12,969 nucleotides of DNA from JBEINZ01 sp040377825 (GCA_040377825.1 JBEINZ010000060.1:1-12969), one strand, 5' to 3'. Shown: positions 1-7,176, counted from the first letter of the stretch. The notes: generated by a model from the letters alone, not told the origin. Translations and numbers: made by a program.

Positions 1-151
1 CCCCATCGTACGGTGTGCCCTCGGGCCCGAGGAACAGGCACTCCCACTCGAACAGGTTTCCCTCGTCGATCGGGCCGGCGCACACGCCCTGCGGCGGCCG
101 CAGCGCGATCTCCTTGTACTCGAGCAGCAGGCGCTTAAACGACATGGCCAT
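1..151 (-). CDS. Ubiquitin-conjugating enzyme E2, UBE2G2/Ubc7-like, N-terminal fragment (runs off left edge)
   Basis: Fifty codons are visible before the window edge, without a stop. The frame starts MAMSFKRLLLEYKEIAL, followed by RPPQGVCAGPIDEGNLFEWE and then CLFLGPEGTPYDG. This is the E2 (UBC fold) N-terminus: helix 1 with KRL..EYK, the PP.G..AGP turn, E.N.FEWE of strand 1, and the GPEGTPYDG turn leading to strand 2. From memory it fits the UBE2G2/Ubc7 branch best; in eukaryotes that branch takes ubiquitin from E1 and works with ER-associated degradation ligases. The HPN motif and active-site cysteine, expected near residues 75-90, lie outside the window, so activity cannot be judged. ATG at 151 is preferred over ATG at 145: it has A at -3 and G at +4, as eukaryotic starts do, and no usable Shine-Dalgarno. 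Third positions are G/C in 46 of 50 codons, and leucine is mostly CTG, whereas neighbours favour CTC. Family identity is fairly sure; genomic origin (transfer or assembly chimera) is not. Confidence 0.8.
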   Translation of the reverse strand, partial: MAMSFKRLLLEYKEIALRPPQGVCAGPIDEGNLFEWECLFLGPEGTPYDG

Positions 152-213
152 CCTCACGCGGCGCGCAAGGCGCGAGCCGTCAGCGGCACTGACGGCACAG
201 CGTACGTTGCAGC
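152..213 (-). other. Unassigned junction between broken msrA and the E2 frame
   Basis: These 62 bases separate the last recognisable MsrA residue (Trp59, codon 216-214) from the E2 start at 151. In the msrA frame they give a non-homologous tail (AATYAVPSVPLTARALRAA) ending at a TGA at 154-156. No Shine-Dalgarno sits at a usable distance from either E2 ATG, because the purine run GAGG directly abuts the ATG. A short inverted repeat (GTCAG at 179-183 and CTGAC at 189-193) is visible but has no T-run. If the E2 is eukaryotic, this would be its 5' untranslated leader or proximal promoter. No mobile-element end was recognised. Confidence 0.5.
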
Positions 214-390
214 CCAAAAGCAGCCGAGCGCGAAGTAGGCGATCTCCAGGCCATCCGGATAGGGGCCATGCAGGGCGCGTCCGTTCACAAAATGCGTCTG
301 CGACGTCGCGATGGCCGTTGCGCGCCCGGGCAGAGTGTCTTCCGGTCCCGGCATGCGGATCTTTTTGTTGAACATGTCGATCAGGAACAT
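154..390 (-). pseudogene. msrA: Peptide-methionine (S)-S-oxide reductase MsrA, truncated after the catalytic GCFW motif
   Basis: MsrA reduces methionine-S-sulfoxide in oxidised proteins using a nucleophilic cysteine, with thioredoxin as reductant. The first 59 residues are typical of proteobacterial MsrA: MFNKKIRMPGPEDTLPGR, then the HFVNGRALHGPYPDGLEIAYFALGCFW segment with catalytic Cys57 in GCFW. The family continues G-A-E and about 150 further residues; here Trp59 is followed by 19 unrelated residues and a stop. No other frame downstream resumes MsrA, so the gene is cut and not frameshifted. The product would lack most of the fold and the resolving cysteines. The start at 390 is supported by AAGGGG at 397-402. 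The gene lies 59 bases behind the small membrane protein on the same strand. The break is either a real rearrangement or a contig join, so the source organism may have a whole msrA. Confidence 0.85.
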
Positions 391-396
391 GGCTCA

Positions 397-402
397 CCCC
401 TT
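397..402 (-). promoter_or_regulatory. Shine-Dalgarno of msrA
   Basis: AAGGGG read on the minus strand, six bases before the ATG at 390. It shows that the msrA start is bacterial and intact, in contrast to the E2 start at 151. Confidence 0.6.
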
Positions 403-449
403 GCGATGATCATTGCGACGGTCGACGCTTGATATAGGAATTCCTCGCG

Positions 450-767
450 TCAAACGACATAGGCGGCCGATCGAGCCCGCCGCGATCCCAAGGCAACGAG
501 AGTAAAGCCGAGAATAAGAAACATGATTGAGCTCGGCACGGCGAGGAGCGTCTCCGCGAGGAAGCCCCACGCCGCTGATCCCAAATGTGCCTCGGCCCAC
601 TTCCGGAACCCGGCATGAAGCGCCGGCGCTATCTCGAACATCGTTTGTGAAAACGATGTCAAGCGCGGGGAGCCGGCGCCGATCGTTTTCATGCCGTCCA
701 CGACCACGGCGGCTATGGCACCCGCGATCAGCCAAATACCGAGCGTGCGAAGCAGAAGTCCGATCAT
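450..767 (-). CDS. Small two-helix inner-membrane protein of unknown function
   Basis: A 105-residue protein with a hydrophobic helix at about residues 3-24 (LLLRTLGIWLIAGAIAAVVV), a mostly soluble middle of about 45 residues (25-69), and a second hydrophobic helix at about 70-94 (LAVPSSIMFLILGFTLVALG). It ends in a short basic tail, SRRARSAAYVV. By the positive-inside rule both termini would be cytoplasmic and the middle loop periplasmic. The opening MIGLLLRTLG.WLIAGAI resembles short hypothetical membrane proteins found across Hyphomicrobiales; this is recalled, not searched. The start at 767 has a weak GAGAA purine stretch upstream. The 59-base gap to msrA suggests the two may be co-transcribed. 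No catalytic motif is visible and no function is proposed. Confidence 0.75.
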   Translation of the reverse strand: MIGLLLRTLGIWLIAGAIAAVVVDGMKTIGAGSPRLTSFSQTMFEIAPALHAGFRKWAEAHLGSAAWGFLAETLLAVPSSIMFLILGFTLVALGSRRARSAAYVV

Positions 768-793
768 CCGCGTTCTCGTTTGTCGCTATAGCC

Positions 794-813
794 TTATCTC
801 TCTAGGAGAGTAA
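794..813. repeat. Quasi-palindrome, possible operator
   Basis: CTCTC (798-802) and GAGAG (806-810) are inverted around a 3-base centre. The flanking TTA (794-796) and TAA (811-813) extend the symmetry if one unpaired base (797) is allowed. It lies 27-46 bases upstream of the membrane-protein ATG, where a repressor site could sit. No T-run follows, so it is not a terminator. It matches no operator I recognise, and a short imperfect palindrome of this kind could be chance. Confidence 0.25.
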
Positions 814-1021
814 CCGAGCCAGCCCCTTCGGACAACGCGCCGCAACCCTCACTGAATCGAGATCTGCGGCGACGGATTGTCGTACGTTGAGACTTCGCGC
901 GACGGCTTCAGGCGAGTAGTCTCGGCGTCGCGGCAATGTCACGCTGGAAAACAAAGCGCTGCCGTGCCCGTCAGGAAACATCCTGGGGACCGTCCAGGTT
1001 CCGCGCGGAGAAGATAAGTCT

Positions 1022-1029
1022 GGGGAGGA
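1022..1029 (+). promoter_or_regulatory. Strong Shine-Dalgarno of the malic enzyme gene
   Basis: GGGGAGGA ends seven bases before the ATG at 1037 and fixes that start. Confidence 0.7.
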
Positions 1030-1036
1030 ATTTGCA

Positions 1037-3355
1037 ATGACCGACAAAAAAGTAGCCGCGCCAAAGCCGGTCTGGACCGATTTCGAGGAGGCCGCGCTCT
1101 ACTTCCATCGCCATCCAAGGCCGGGCAAGCTCGAGATCCAGGCGACCAAGCCCCTCGGCAACCAACGCGACCTTGCGCTCGCCTATTCCCCCGGTGTCGC
1201 GGCGCCTTGCCTCGCCATCCATGCCGATCCCGCGACGGTCGCGGACTACACCGCGCGACAGAACCTCGTCGGCGTTGTCTCGAACGGCACCGCCGTGCTC
1301 GGCCTCGGTAACATCGGTCCGCTCGCGGCAAAGCCGGTCATGGAGGGTAAGGCTGTTCTCTTCAAGAAGTTCGCCGGCATCGATGTGTTCGATATCGAGG
1401 TCGCGGAGACCGACATCGAGCGAATGGTCGATGTCGTTGCGGCGTTGGAGCCGACCTTCGGCGGGATCAATCTGGAAGACATCAAGGCGCCCGAGTGCTT
1501 TGAAATCGAACGGCGCTTGCGCGAGCGGATGAAGATCCCGGTCTTCCATGACGACCAGCACGGCACAGCGATCATTGTTGGCGCGGCGATTCTGAACGGG
1601 CTGGAATTGGCGGGCAAACATATTGGCGCGGTCAAGATCGTTACTTCCGGCGCGGGAGCCGCCGCGCTTGCCTGCCTCAACATTCTGGTCTCGCTCGGTG
1701 CCAAGCGGGAGAACATCTGGGTCACGGATATCGAAGGCGTCGTATACGAAGGTCGCGAGACCCTGATGGACCCGTGGAAATCCGGCTTCGCCCAAAACAC
1801 CGCGTTTCGCACGCTCGCCGATGTGATCGGCGACGCCGACGTGTTTCTCGGCCTTTCGGCGGGCGGTGTCCTAAAGCCCGAGATGGTCGCCCGCATGGCG
1901 CGCGATCCGCTCGTCATGGCGCTCGCCAATCCAAATCCCGAGATCATGCCCGACGTGGCGAGCGCGATCCGTCCAGATGCCATGATCTGTACCGGCCGCT
2001 CGGATTTCCCTAATCAGGTCAATAACGTCCTTTGCTTTCCGTATATCTTCCGGGGCGCGCTCGACGTCGGCGCGACCGGTATTGACGAGACGATGAAGCT
2101 CGCCGCCGTGCGCGCGATCGCCGGACAGGCTCGCGAGGAGCCGTCCGATATCGCGGCCCGCGCTTATGGTGGGATCACCCATACATTCGGACCGAACTAC
2201 CTGATCCCGTCGCCCTTCGACCAGCGGCTCATTTTGCGGATCGCCCCCGCGGTTGCCCGCGCGGCCATGGAAGCAGGGATCGCGACGCGTCCGATCGCGG
2301 ATTTCGACGCCTATCAGGACAGCCTGCACCGTTTCGTCTTTCGCTCGGGCATCGTGATGAAACCGGTCACCTCCGCCGCCAAGGCCGCGCCGGATAAAGC
2401 CCGTGTCATCTACTCGGACGGCGAGGACGAGCGGGTGCTGCGCGCGGCGCAGGTACTGATCGAGGACGGGCTCGCACAGCCGATCCTGATCGGCCGCCCG
2501 CAAATCATCGTGAACCGGCTAGAGCGCTTCGGTCTGCGCATCCGCCCGGACAAGGACTTTCCGATCGTCGATCCGAACTCCGACCCGCGCTACAAGGATT
2601 ATGTCGATCTTTATTTCTCGAAGGTCGGGCGCAAGGGTGTGTCCCCGGAGGGTGCGAAAATCATCGTGCGCACCAATGCGACGGTGATCGGAGCCTTGGC
2701 GGTCGAGCGCGGCGATGCGGACGCTTTGATCTGCGGGATCGACGGGCGGTTCGAGCGCCATCGCAAATCGGTCCACGACGTTATCGGCGTCGACCCTACA
2801 TTGATCGATAAGGATTTCGCGGCGCTCAGCCTACTGATCACCACAAAGGGACCGTTCTTCCTCACCGATACCTACGTCTCACCCGACCCGACGCCGGCCG
2901 AGATCGCCGAGACGACGATCCTCGCGGCCGGGCACATTCGCCGCTTTGGGCTGGAGCCGAAGGCCGCGCTTCTGTCGGCCTCCAACTTCGGGTCGCGGGA
3001 CATCGGCTCGGCCAGCAAGATGCGCGAGGCGCTTGCGCTCGTTCGCCGGCTTGCGCCAGACTTGGAAGTCGACGGCGAAATGCACGGCGACGCCGCGCTG
3101 TCGCGCGAGTTCCGTGACCGCGTGATGCCGACGAGCTTTCTAAAGGGCGATGCCAATCTGCTGGTTTTCCCAAGCCTCGATTCGGCGAATATCGCGCTCA
3201 ATCTCATCAAGGTGTTGATGGACGCGCTCCACGTCGGCCCGATTCTGCTTGGCGCTAATAAGCCGGCTCACATCTTGACGCCGTCGGTCACCTCGCGCGG
3301 GGTCGTGAACATTTCCACGCTGGCCGCCGTCGAGGCACTGGGTCTTCGCGAATAG
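1037..3355 (+). CDS. maeB: NADP-dependent malic enzyme with C-terminal phosphotransacetylase-like domain (MaeB/Tme type)
   Basis: Cytoplasmic enzyme that oxidatively decarboxylates malate to pyruvate and CO2, giving NAD(P)H. At 772 residues it is a full-length hybrid malic enzyme. The malic N-terminal domain (about 15-170) holds LALAYSPGVAAPC with likely catalytic Tyr50, and MEGKAVLFKKFAGIDVFD with likely catalytic Lys105. Metal ligands are expected at Glu147/Asp148 in NLEDIKAPE and Asp172 in FHDDQHGT. The nucleotide-binding domain (about 175-420) has the GAGAAA turn at 205-210. From about residue 453 to the end lies a phosphate acetyl/butyryl-transferase-like domain, which in this family is regulatory (acetyl-CoA binding) and not a transferase. 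The start is set by GGGGAGGA at 1022-1029. From memory the N-terminus is closer to Sinorhizobium Tme (NADP) than to Dme (NAD), but cofactor choice cannot be read reliably. It converges on glgX. Confidence 0.95.
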   Translation: MTDKKVAAPKPVWTDFEEAALYFHRHPRPGKLEIQATKPLGNQRDLALAYSPGVAAPCLAIHADPATVADYTARQNLVGVVSNGTAVLGLGNIGPLAAKPVMEGKAVLFKKFAGIDVFDIEVAETDIERMVDVVAALEPTFGGINLEDIKAPECFEIERRLRERMKIPVFHDDQHGTAIIVGAAILNGLELAGKHIGAVKIVTSGAGAAALACLNILVSLGAKRENIWVTDIEGVVYEGRETLMDPWKSGFAQNTAFRTLADVIGDADVFLGLSAGGVLKPEMVARMARDPLVMALANPNPEIMPDVASAIRPDAMICTGRSDFPNQVNNVLCFPYIFRGALDVGATGIDETMKLAAVRAIAGQAREEPSDIAARAYGGITHTFGPNYLIPSPFDQRLILRIAPAVARAAMEAGIATRPIADFDAYQDSLHRFVFRSGIVMKPVTSAAKAAPDKARVIYSDGEDERVLRAAQVLIEDGLAQPILIGRPQIIVNRLERFGLRIRPDKDFPIVDPNSDPRYKDYVDLYFSKVGRKGVSPEGAKIIVRTNATVIGALAVERGDADALICGIDGRFERHRKSVHDVIGVDPTLIDKDFAALSLLITTKGPFFLTDTYVSPDPTPAEIAETTILAAGHIRRFGLEPKAALLSASNFGSRDIGSASKMREALALVRRLAPDLEVDGEMHGDAALSREFRDRVMPTSFLKGDANLLVFPSLDSANIALNLIKVLMDALHVGPILLGANKPAHILTPSVTSRGVVNISTLAAVEALGLRE

Positions 3356-3418
3356 AATTCTGTGGTCGTTCTCGGCACCGCATAAGGCGGCCAACAACGC
3401 CATATTGAAGTGAGCCTA
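3356..3418. other. Convergent gap between the malic enzyme gene and glgX, no clear terminator
   Basis: The 63 bases between the two convergent stop codons hold only a weak GGCG...CGCC hairpin (4-base stem) and no T-run on either strand. Termination here is probably Rho-dependent, or the transcripts overlap. Confidence 0.4.
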
Positions 3419-5482
3419 CTATCGGACCTGCTCCAAGAGAACCATGACCCGCCTCGGTCCAACGTCGATTGCCCGATCGATTGGGATGTCCGGGAATTCG
3501 CCAGTGGCACTGTCGAGCGCAAGATGCCAAGTGAGCAATTCACGCGGATCCGGCAGAATGACGGATATCGACGCTTCGCCGGCGTGGAAAATGACGACGG
3601 TGCGGCTCGCGGCCCGTTCTTCCTCGGCCGGGACCATGAACGCGGCGACCAGGGTGCGGTTATCGGGATCTTGCCATTTCGATGTGTCGAAGCGGTCGCC
3701 CGAGGGTGTCCGCCAGTCAACATCCGGGATGCCGCTGTCCACGACCGGCAACCCGGTGAGAGCGCTCTCCGCTCGAAGCGCCGGCACGGCTTTGCGCAGC
3801 GCAATCAGCCGTGCCGTGAATTCCATGAGTGCTTCGTCGACGTTCGACCAGTCGAACCACGAGAGCGCATTATCCTGCGCATAGGCATTGTTGTTACCGC
3901 GCTGCGTTCGGCCGGCTTCATCGCCCATGGAAATCATGGGCGTGCCGCGCGAGACCAGGAGCGTGGCGAGCAGCGCGCGAACATCGCGGTCGCGGCGGGC
4001 GCGGATCGCCGGGTCGTATGACGGGCCTTCGATGCCATTGTTCCAGGAGTGATTGCCGTCGGTCCCATCGCGATTTTCTTCGCCATTCGCCAGATTGTGC
4101 TTTCCCGCGAAGGCAACGAGATCAGCCAGCGTGAACCCGTCATGGGCCGTCACGAAATTCAGGCTGCGCGAGACCGGTCGATGGCGCGGGTTAAACACAT
4201 CCGATGAGCCGGCTAAGCATGTTGCCATAGAGCCGATGATGCCCCGATCGGCCCGCCAGAAGCGTCGGACTGTGTCGCGATAGCGATCGTTCCACTCGCC
4301 CCAACCGGCAGGGAATCCACCCAGCCGATAACCGCCGGGGCCGAGATCCCACGGCTCGGCAATGTGGATCAGATGGCGCAAGGTCGGATCTTGCCCGATC
4401 GCCGTGAGAAGCGGCGCATCCACGGTGAAGCCGTCGGGCCGACGGCCCATGACCGTTGCCAAATCGTAGCGAAAGCCATCGAGACCTGCGCGCAGTGCCC
4501 AGGTCCGAAGGCTCTCCATGATCAGTCGCAACGGCAGCGGCCGGTCGAGCGCCAAGGTATTGCCGCAGCCGGTATCGTCGAGATAATGCGCCTGATCCTC
4601 CGTGACGAGACGGTAACTCGCCGCATTGGCGAGACCGCGCAGCGACAGCGTTGGACCATGACGATCGCCCTCTCCGGTATGGTTCGGCACGACATCGAGC
4701 AGAACCGCAATCCCAGCGCATTGTAGCGCCGCGACGGCCGCGCGGACTTCCGGCCAGCCTCCGGGGGCAAGGCGCGGATCGGGTGCGCAGAAAGCGGCGG
4801 GATTGTAGCCCCAGTAGTTGGCGAGCCCGAGTGGGCCGAGATGGCGTTCGTCGATCCAGGCCGAAGCAGGCATGATCTCGACGGCGGTGACCCCCAACCG
4901 GACGAGATGATCGATCGCGGCCGGATGGCCGAGTCCGGCGAAGGTGCCGCGGATTGGCTCGGGAACGCCGGGATGTTGCTTCGTAAAGCCGCGCACATGC
5001 AGCTCGTAGATCACGAGGTCGCCCCAGTTCGCCCTGGGTCGGGCGACGAGTGGGGACGGAAACGGCGCCTCGGCAATCGCCTTTGGCATCGCGGCGGCGC
5101 TATCGACATCATCGACCGCTGCGCCTTTTTCGCGGGCATCGAACATGGATTGGTCGAGCACGAACGGCCGATCGAGCCGCGTCGCGAAGGGATCGAGCAG
5201 GAGCTTCGCTGGATTGAAGCGATGGCCCGCGTTTGGTGCCCATGGACCTGCGGCGCGCAATCCATAGCGCGTGCCTGCCGAAATGCCGGCGACATGGGCG
5301 TGCCAGACGTCGCCGGTGCGCGCGACAAGCCGGATGCGTTCGATTTCGCGCTCGCCCGCCTCGTCGAAGAGGCAGAGCCAGACGTCGGACGCCGCGCCTG
5401 CCTCAACGGCGATATTGGCGCCGTCGCCGATGAGCATCAGCCCAAGCGGTTCGGGCCATCCATCGCCGAATTGCCGCATCAT
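3419..5482 (-). CDS. glgX: Glycogen debranching enzyme GlgX (GH13)
   Basis: Hydrolyses alpha-1,6 branches in glycogen, chiefly the short limit branches left by phosphorylase. The 687-residue length is close to E. coli GlgX (657). An N-terminal CBM48/isoamylase-like beta domain (about 10-110) precedes the GH13 barrel. The catalytic signature is complete: region I DVVPNH (263-268), nucleophile Asp340 in DGFRYDLATVMGR, acid/base Glu376 in HIAEPWD, and transition-state Asp448 in VTAHDGFTLADLV. NGEENRDGTDGNHSWNNG (466-483) is the usual GlgX/isoamylase loop. The C-terminal beta domain starts near 575. The start at 5482 (tandem ATGATG) has a weak GGGGA purine stretch upstream and lies 25 bases after the pgm stop, so this is the last gene of the operon. 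A TreX-type isoamylase is the main alternative; the glycogen operon context favours GlgX. Confidence 0.95.
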   Translation of the reverse strand: MMRQFGDGWPEPLGLMLIGDGANIAVEAGAASDVWLCLFDEAGEREIERIRLVARTGDVWHAHVAGISAGTRYGLRAAGPWAPNAGHRFNPAKLLLDPFATRLDRPFVLDQSMFDAREKGAAVDDVDSAAAMPKAIAEAPFPSPLVARPRANWGDLVIYELHVRGFTKQHPGVPEPIRGTFAGLGHPAAIDHLVRLGVTAVEIMPASAWIDERHLGPLGLANYWGYNPAAFCAPDPRLAPGGWPEVRAAVAALQCAGIAVLLDVVPNHTGEGDRHGPTLSLRGLANAASYRLVTEDQAHYLDDTGCGNTLALDRPLPLRLIMESLRTWALRAGLDGFRYDLATVMGRRPDGFTVDAPLLTAIGQDPTLRHLIHIAEPWDLGPGGYRLGGFPAGWGEWNDRYRDTVRRFWRADRGIIGSMATCLAGSSDVFNPRHRPVSRSLNFVTAHDGFTLADLVAFAGKHNLANGEENRDGTDGNHSWNNGIEGPSYDPAIRARRDRDVRALLATLLVSRGTPMISMGDEAGRTQRGNNNAYAQDNALSWFDWSNVDEALMEFTARLIALRKAVPALRAESALTGLPVVDSGIPDVDWRTPSGDRFDTSKWQDPDNRTLVAAFMVPAEEERAASRTVVIFHAGEASISVILPDPRELLTWHLALDSATGEFPDIPIDRAIDVGPRRVMVLLEQVR

Positions 5483-5507
5483 GGACCCGATCCCCGAACG
5501 GCAAGGC

Positions 5508-7136
5508 TCACGTGATCACCGAGGGCTCCTTGCGCCCGGTATGCCGTTCAATGCCGGCGAAGTCTCGCGAGAAGACGACGAGATCGGAAAGCGCCTCGGC
5601 AACCGGCAGGTCGTGGCGGGCGGGGTCCGGCTCAAACCGCTCGATATAGACCCGCAATGTCGCGCCCGCGGTTCCTGTTCCAGAGAGCCGATAGACAACG
5701 CGGGAACCGTCCTCGAAGAGAATACGAATGCCTTGTTGGCTGGAGTCGGAGCCGTCGACCGGGTCGTGATAGGCAAAATCGTCGGCTGTTGCCACGCGGA
5801 GCGCGCGGAAGCGTTGGCCCGGGAGCTCAGGCATGCGCGCGCGCAGCGCGGCCACGAGGGCCTGCGCCCCGTCGGTGTCGACCTCCTCGTAGTCATGGCG
5901 AGCGTAGTAGTTCCGTCCATGCCGCGCCCAATGCTCGCGGACGATCGTGTCGACGCCCTGGCGGCGCGCGGCGAGGATGTTGAGCCAGAGCAGCACCGCC
6001 CAAAGCCCGTCCTTTTCGCGCACGTGATTGGATCCGGTGCCGGCGCTTTCCTCCCCGCAGATCGTTGCGAGGCCGGCGTCGAGCAGATTGCCGAAAAACT
6101 TCCAACCCGTCGGGGTTTCGAAAATGCCGATACCGAGCCGCTCGGCAACCCGGTCTGCCGCTTGGCTTGTCGGCATCGATCGCGCGATGCCCTTGATGCC
6201 GCTTGCATAGCCTGGCGCGTGATGCGCGTTCGCGGCGAGGATCGCCAAACTGTCCGACGGCGTGACGAAGCGCTTGCGCCCGATGATCAAGTTGCGATCG
6301 CCGTCGCCGTCGGATGCCGCGCATAGGTCCGGGCCGTCGTCGGCCATGGCTAGCTCGAGCAAATGCGCGGCGTGAACAAGGTTGGGGTCGGGATGATGGC
6401 CGCCGAAATCCGGCTCCGGAGTCGCGTTTATCACGGTCCCGGCCGGTGCGCCAAGCGCGCCCTCTAGGATCCTCAGGGCATACGGCCCGGTTACCGCCGA
6501 CATCGCGTCGAACCGCATTCGAAAGCCGCCCGCGAAGAGCGCGCGGATACTTTCGAAGTCGAACAGCGTTTCCATCAACGCTTGATAGTCGGCGACCGGA
6601 TCGATTACGGACACGGTCATGCCCTCGAGCGCGATCTCGCCGATCCGATCGAGGTCGACGTCCGGCGCATCCGAGATCAGATAACGGTCAATCGTCTTGG
6701 TACGGGCGAAGATCGCGTCGGTCACTTTTTCCGGGGCGGGCCCACCATTGGCGATATTGTATTTGATGCCGAAATCTCCGTCCGGACCACCGGGATTGTG
6801 GCTTGCGGAGAGGACGATGCCGCCGAAGGCGCCATATTTGCGGATGATGTTCGAGGCCGCCGGGGTCGACAGGATACCGCCTTGCCCGACCAGGACGCGA
6901 CCGAACCCATTCGCCGCGGCGATCTTCAGGACGATTTGGATTGCCTCGCGATTATAGTAGCGCCCGTCGCCGCCAAGGACCAAGGTCTTGCCCGCGAAGA
7001 CGTCCAGGCTATCGAAGATCGACTGAACGAAGTTCTCGACATAGCGCGGCTGCCGGAAGACGGGAACTTTCTTGCGCAAGCCGGAGGTACCCGGCTTTTG
7101 GCCCTCGAAGGTCGCGGTCTCGCAAGTGAGGATCAT
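5508..7136 (-). CDS. pgm: Alpha-D-phosphoglucomutase
   Basis: Interconverts glucose-6-phosphate and glucose-1-phosphate, linking sugar phosphates to the GlgC substrate and to the GlgP product. The protein is 542 residues, of the eukaryote-like PGM1 class usual in alphaproteobacteria. All four loops are present: phosphoserine loop LSASHNPGG with Ser112, metal loop DGDGDR (276-281), sugar loop GEESAG (361-366), and phosphate-binding loop RLSGTGTAGATLRVY (483-497). The frame stays open to an ATG at 7274, inside glgA, but the start at 7136 is chosen because the family begins near the QKPGTSGLRKKV motif (13-24) and GGAG lies six bases before this ATG. It begins 40 bases after the glgA stop. In Agrobacterium, pgm is likewise co-transcribed with glgC and glgA, and its product also feeds nucleotide sugars for surface polysaccharide. 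Confidence 0.95.
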   Translation of the reverse strand: MILTCETATFEGQKPGTSGLRKKVPVFRQPRYVENFVQSIFDSLDVFAGKTLVLGGDGRYYNREAIQIVLKIAAANGFGRVLVGQGGILSTPAASNIIRKYGAFGGIVLSASHNPGGPDGDFGIKYNIANGGPAPEKVTDAIFARTKTIDRYLISDAPDVDLDRIGEIALEGMTVSVIDPVADYQALMETLFDFESIRALFAGGFRMRFDAMSAVTGPYALRILEGALGAPAGTVINATPEPDFGGHHPDPNLVHAAHLLELAMADDGPDLCAASDGDGDRNLIIGRKRFVTPSDSLAILAANAHHAPGYASGIKGIARSMPTSQAADRVAERLGIGIFETPTGWKFFGNLLDAGLATICGEESAGTGSNHVREKDGLWAVLLWLNILAARRQGVDTIVREHWARHGRNYYARHDYEEVDTDGAQALVAALRARMPELPGQRFRALRVATADDFAYHDPVDGSDSSQQGIRILFEDGSRVVYRLSGTGTAGATLRVYIERFEPDPARHDLPVAEALSDLVVFSRDFAGIERHTGRKEPSVIT

Positions 7137-7142
7137 CGGCTT

Positions 7143-7146
7143 CTCC
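7143..7146 (-). promoter_or_regulatory. Shine-Dalgarno that fixes the pgm start
   Basis: GGAG on the minus strand, six bases before the ATG at 7136. It supports the 542-residue form over the upstream in-frame ATG at 7274, which would add a proline-rich, non-homologous 46-residue tail and overlap glgA. Confidence 0.65.
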
Positions 7147-7176
7147 GCCTGAGGCTTGGAAAGGGTGGATACGTCG

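Larger units (their letters stand above)
768..1036. promoter_or_regulatory. Divergent intergenic region between the membrane protein and the malic enzyme
   Basis: These 269 bases separate two divergent genes and must hold the promoter for the malic enzyme (plus strand) and probably one for the membrane protein (minus strand). No convincing -35/-10 pair was found. A TATAGC on the minus strand (785-790) could be a -10 for the membrane protein, but no good -35 is spaced from it. A quasi-palindrome lies at 794-813. Short frames in this region look like random GC-rich sequence. Confidence 0.4.

Noticed and set aside
1..151. Antiphage-type bacterial ubiquitin-like (Bil-like) operon
   Set aside because: No ubiquitin-like, E1 or JAB-family gene is visible on the readable side, and the sequence is closer to a eukaryotic E2 than to the divergent bacterial ones; the left flank would be needed to reconsider.
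15..371. 118-codon plus-strand open frame across the left end
   Set aside because: Its protein is low-complexity, Arg/Ser-rich, and antisense to the recognisable msrA and E2 frames; it is a GC-rich shadow.
436..445. AGGAATTCCT palindrome between the membrane protein and msrA as an operator
   Set aside because: A 10-base perfect palindrome without extension or a recognised regulator is too weak to call.
971..1795. 274-codon minus-strand open frame over the malic enzyme gene
   Set aside because: It is fully antisense to a gene with strong family motifs, and its own protein resembles nothing; long antisense frames are expected in GC-rich DNA.
5271..6326. 351-codon plus-strand open frame antisense to glgX and pgm
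   Set aside because: It crosses two confidently identified genes, lacks a domain signature, and is explained by GC-rich codon bias.
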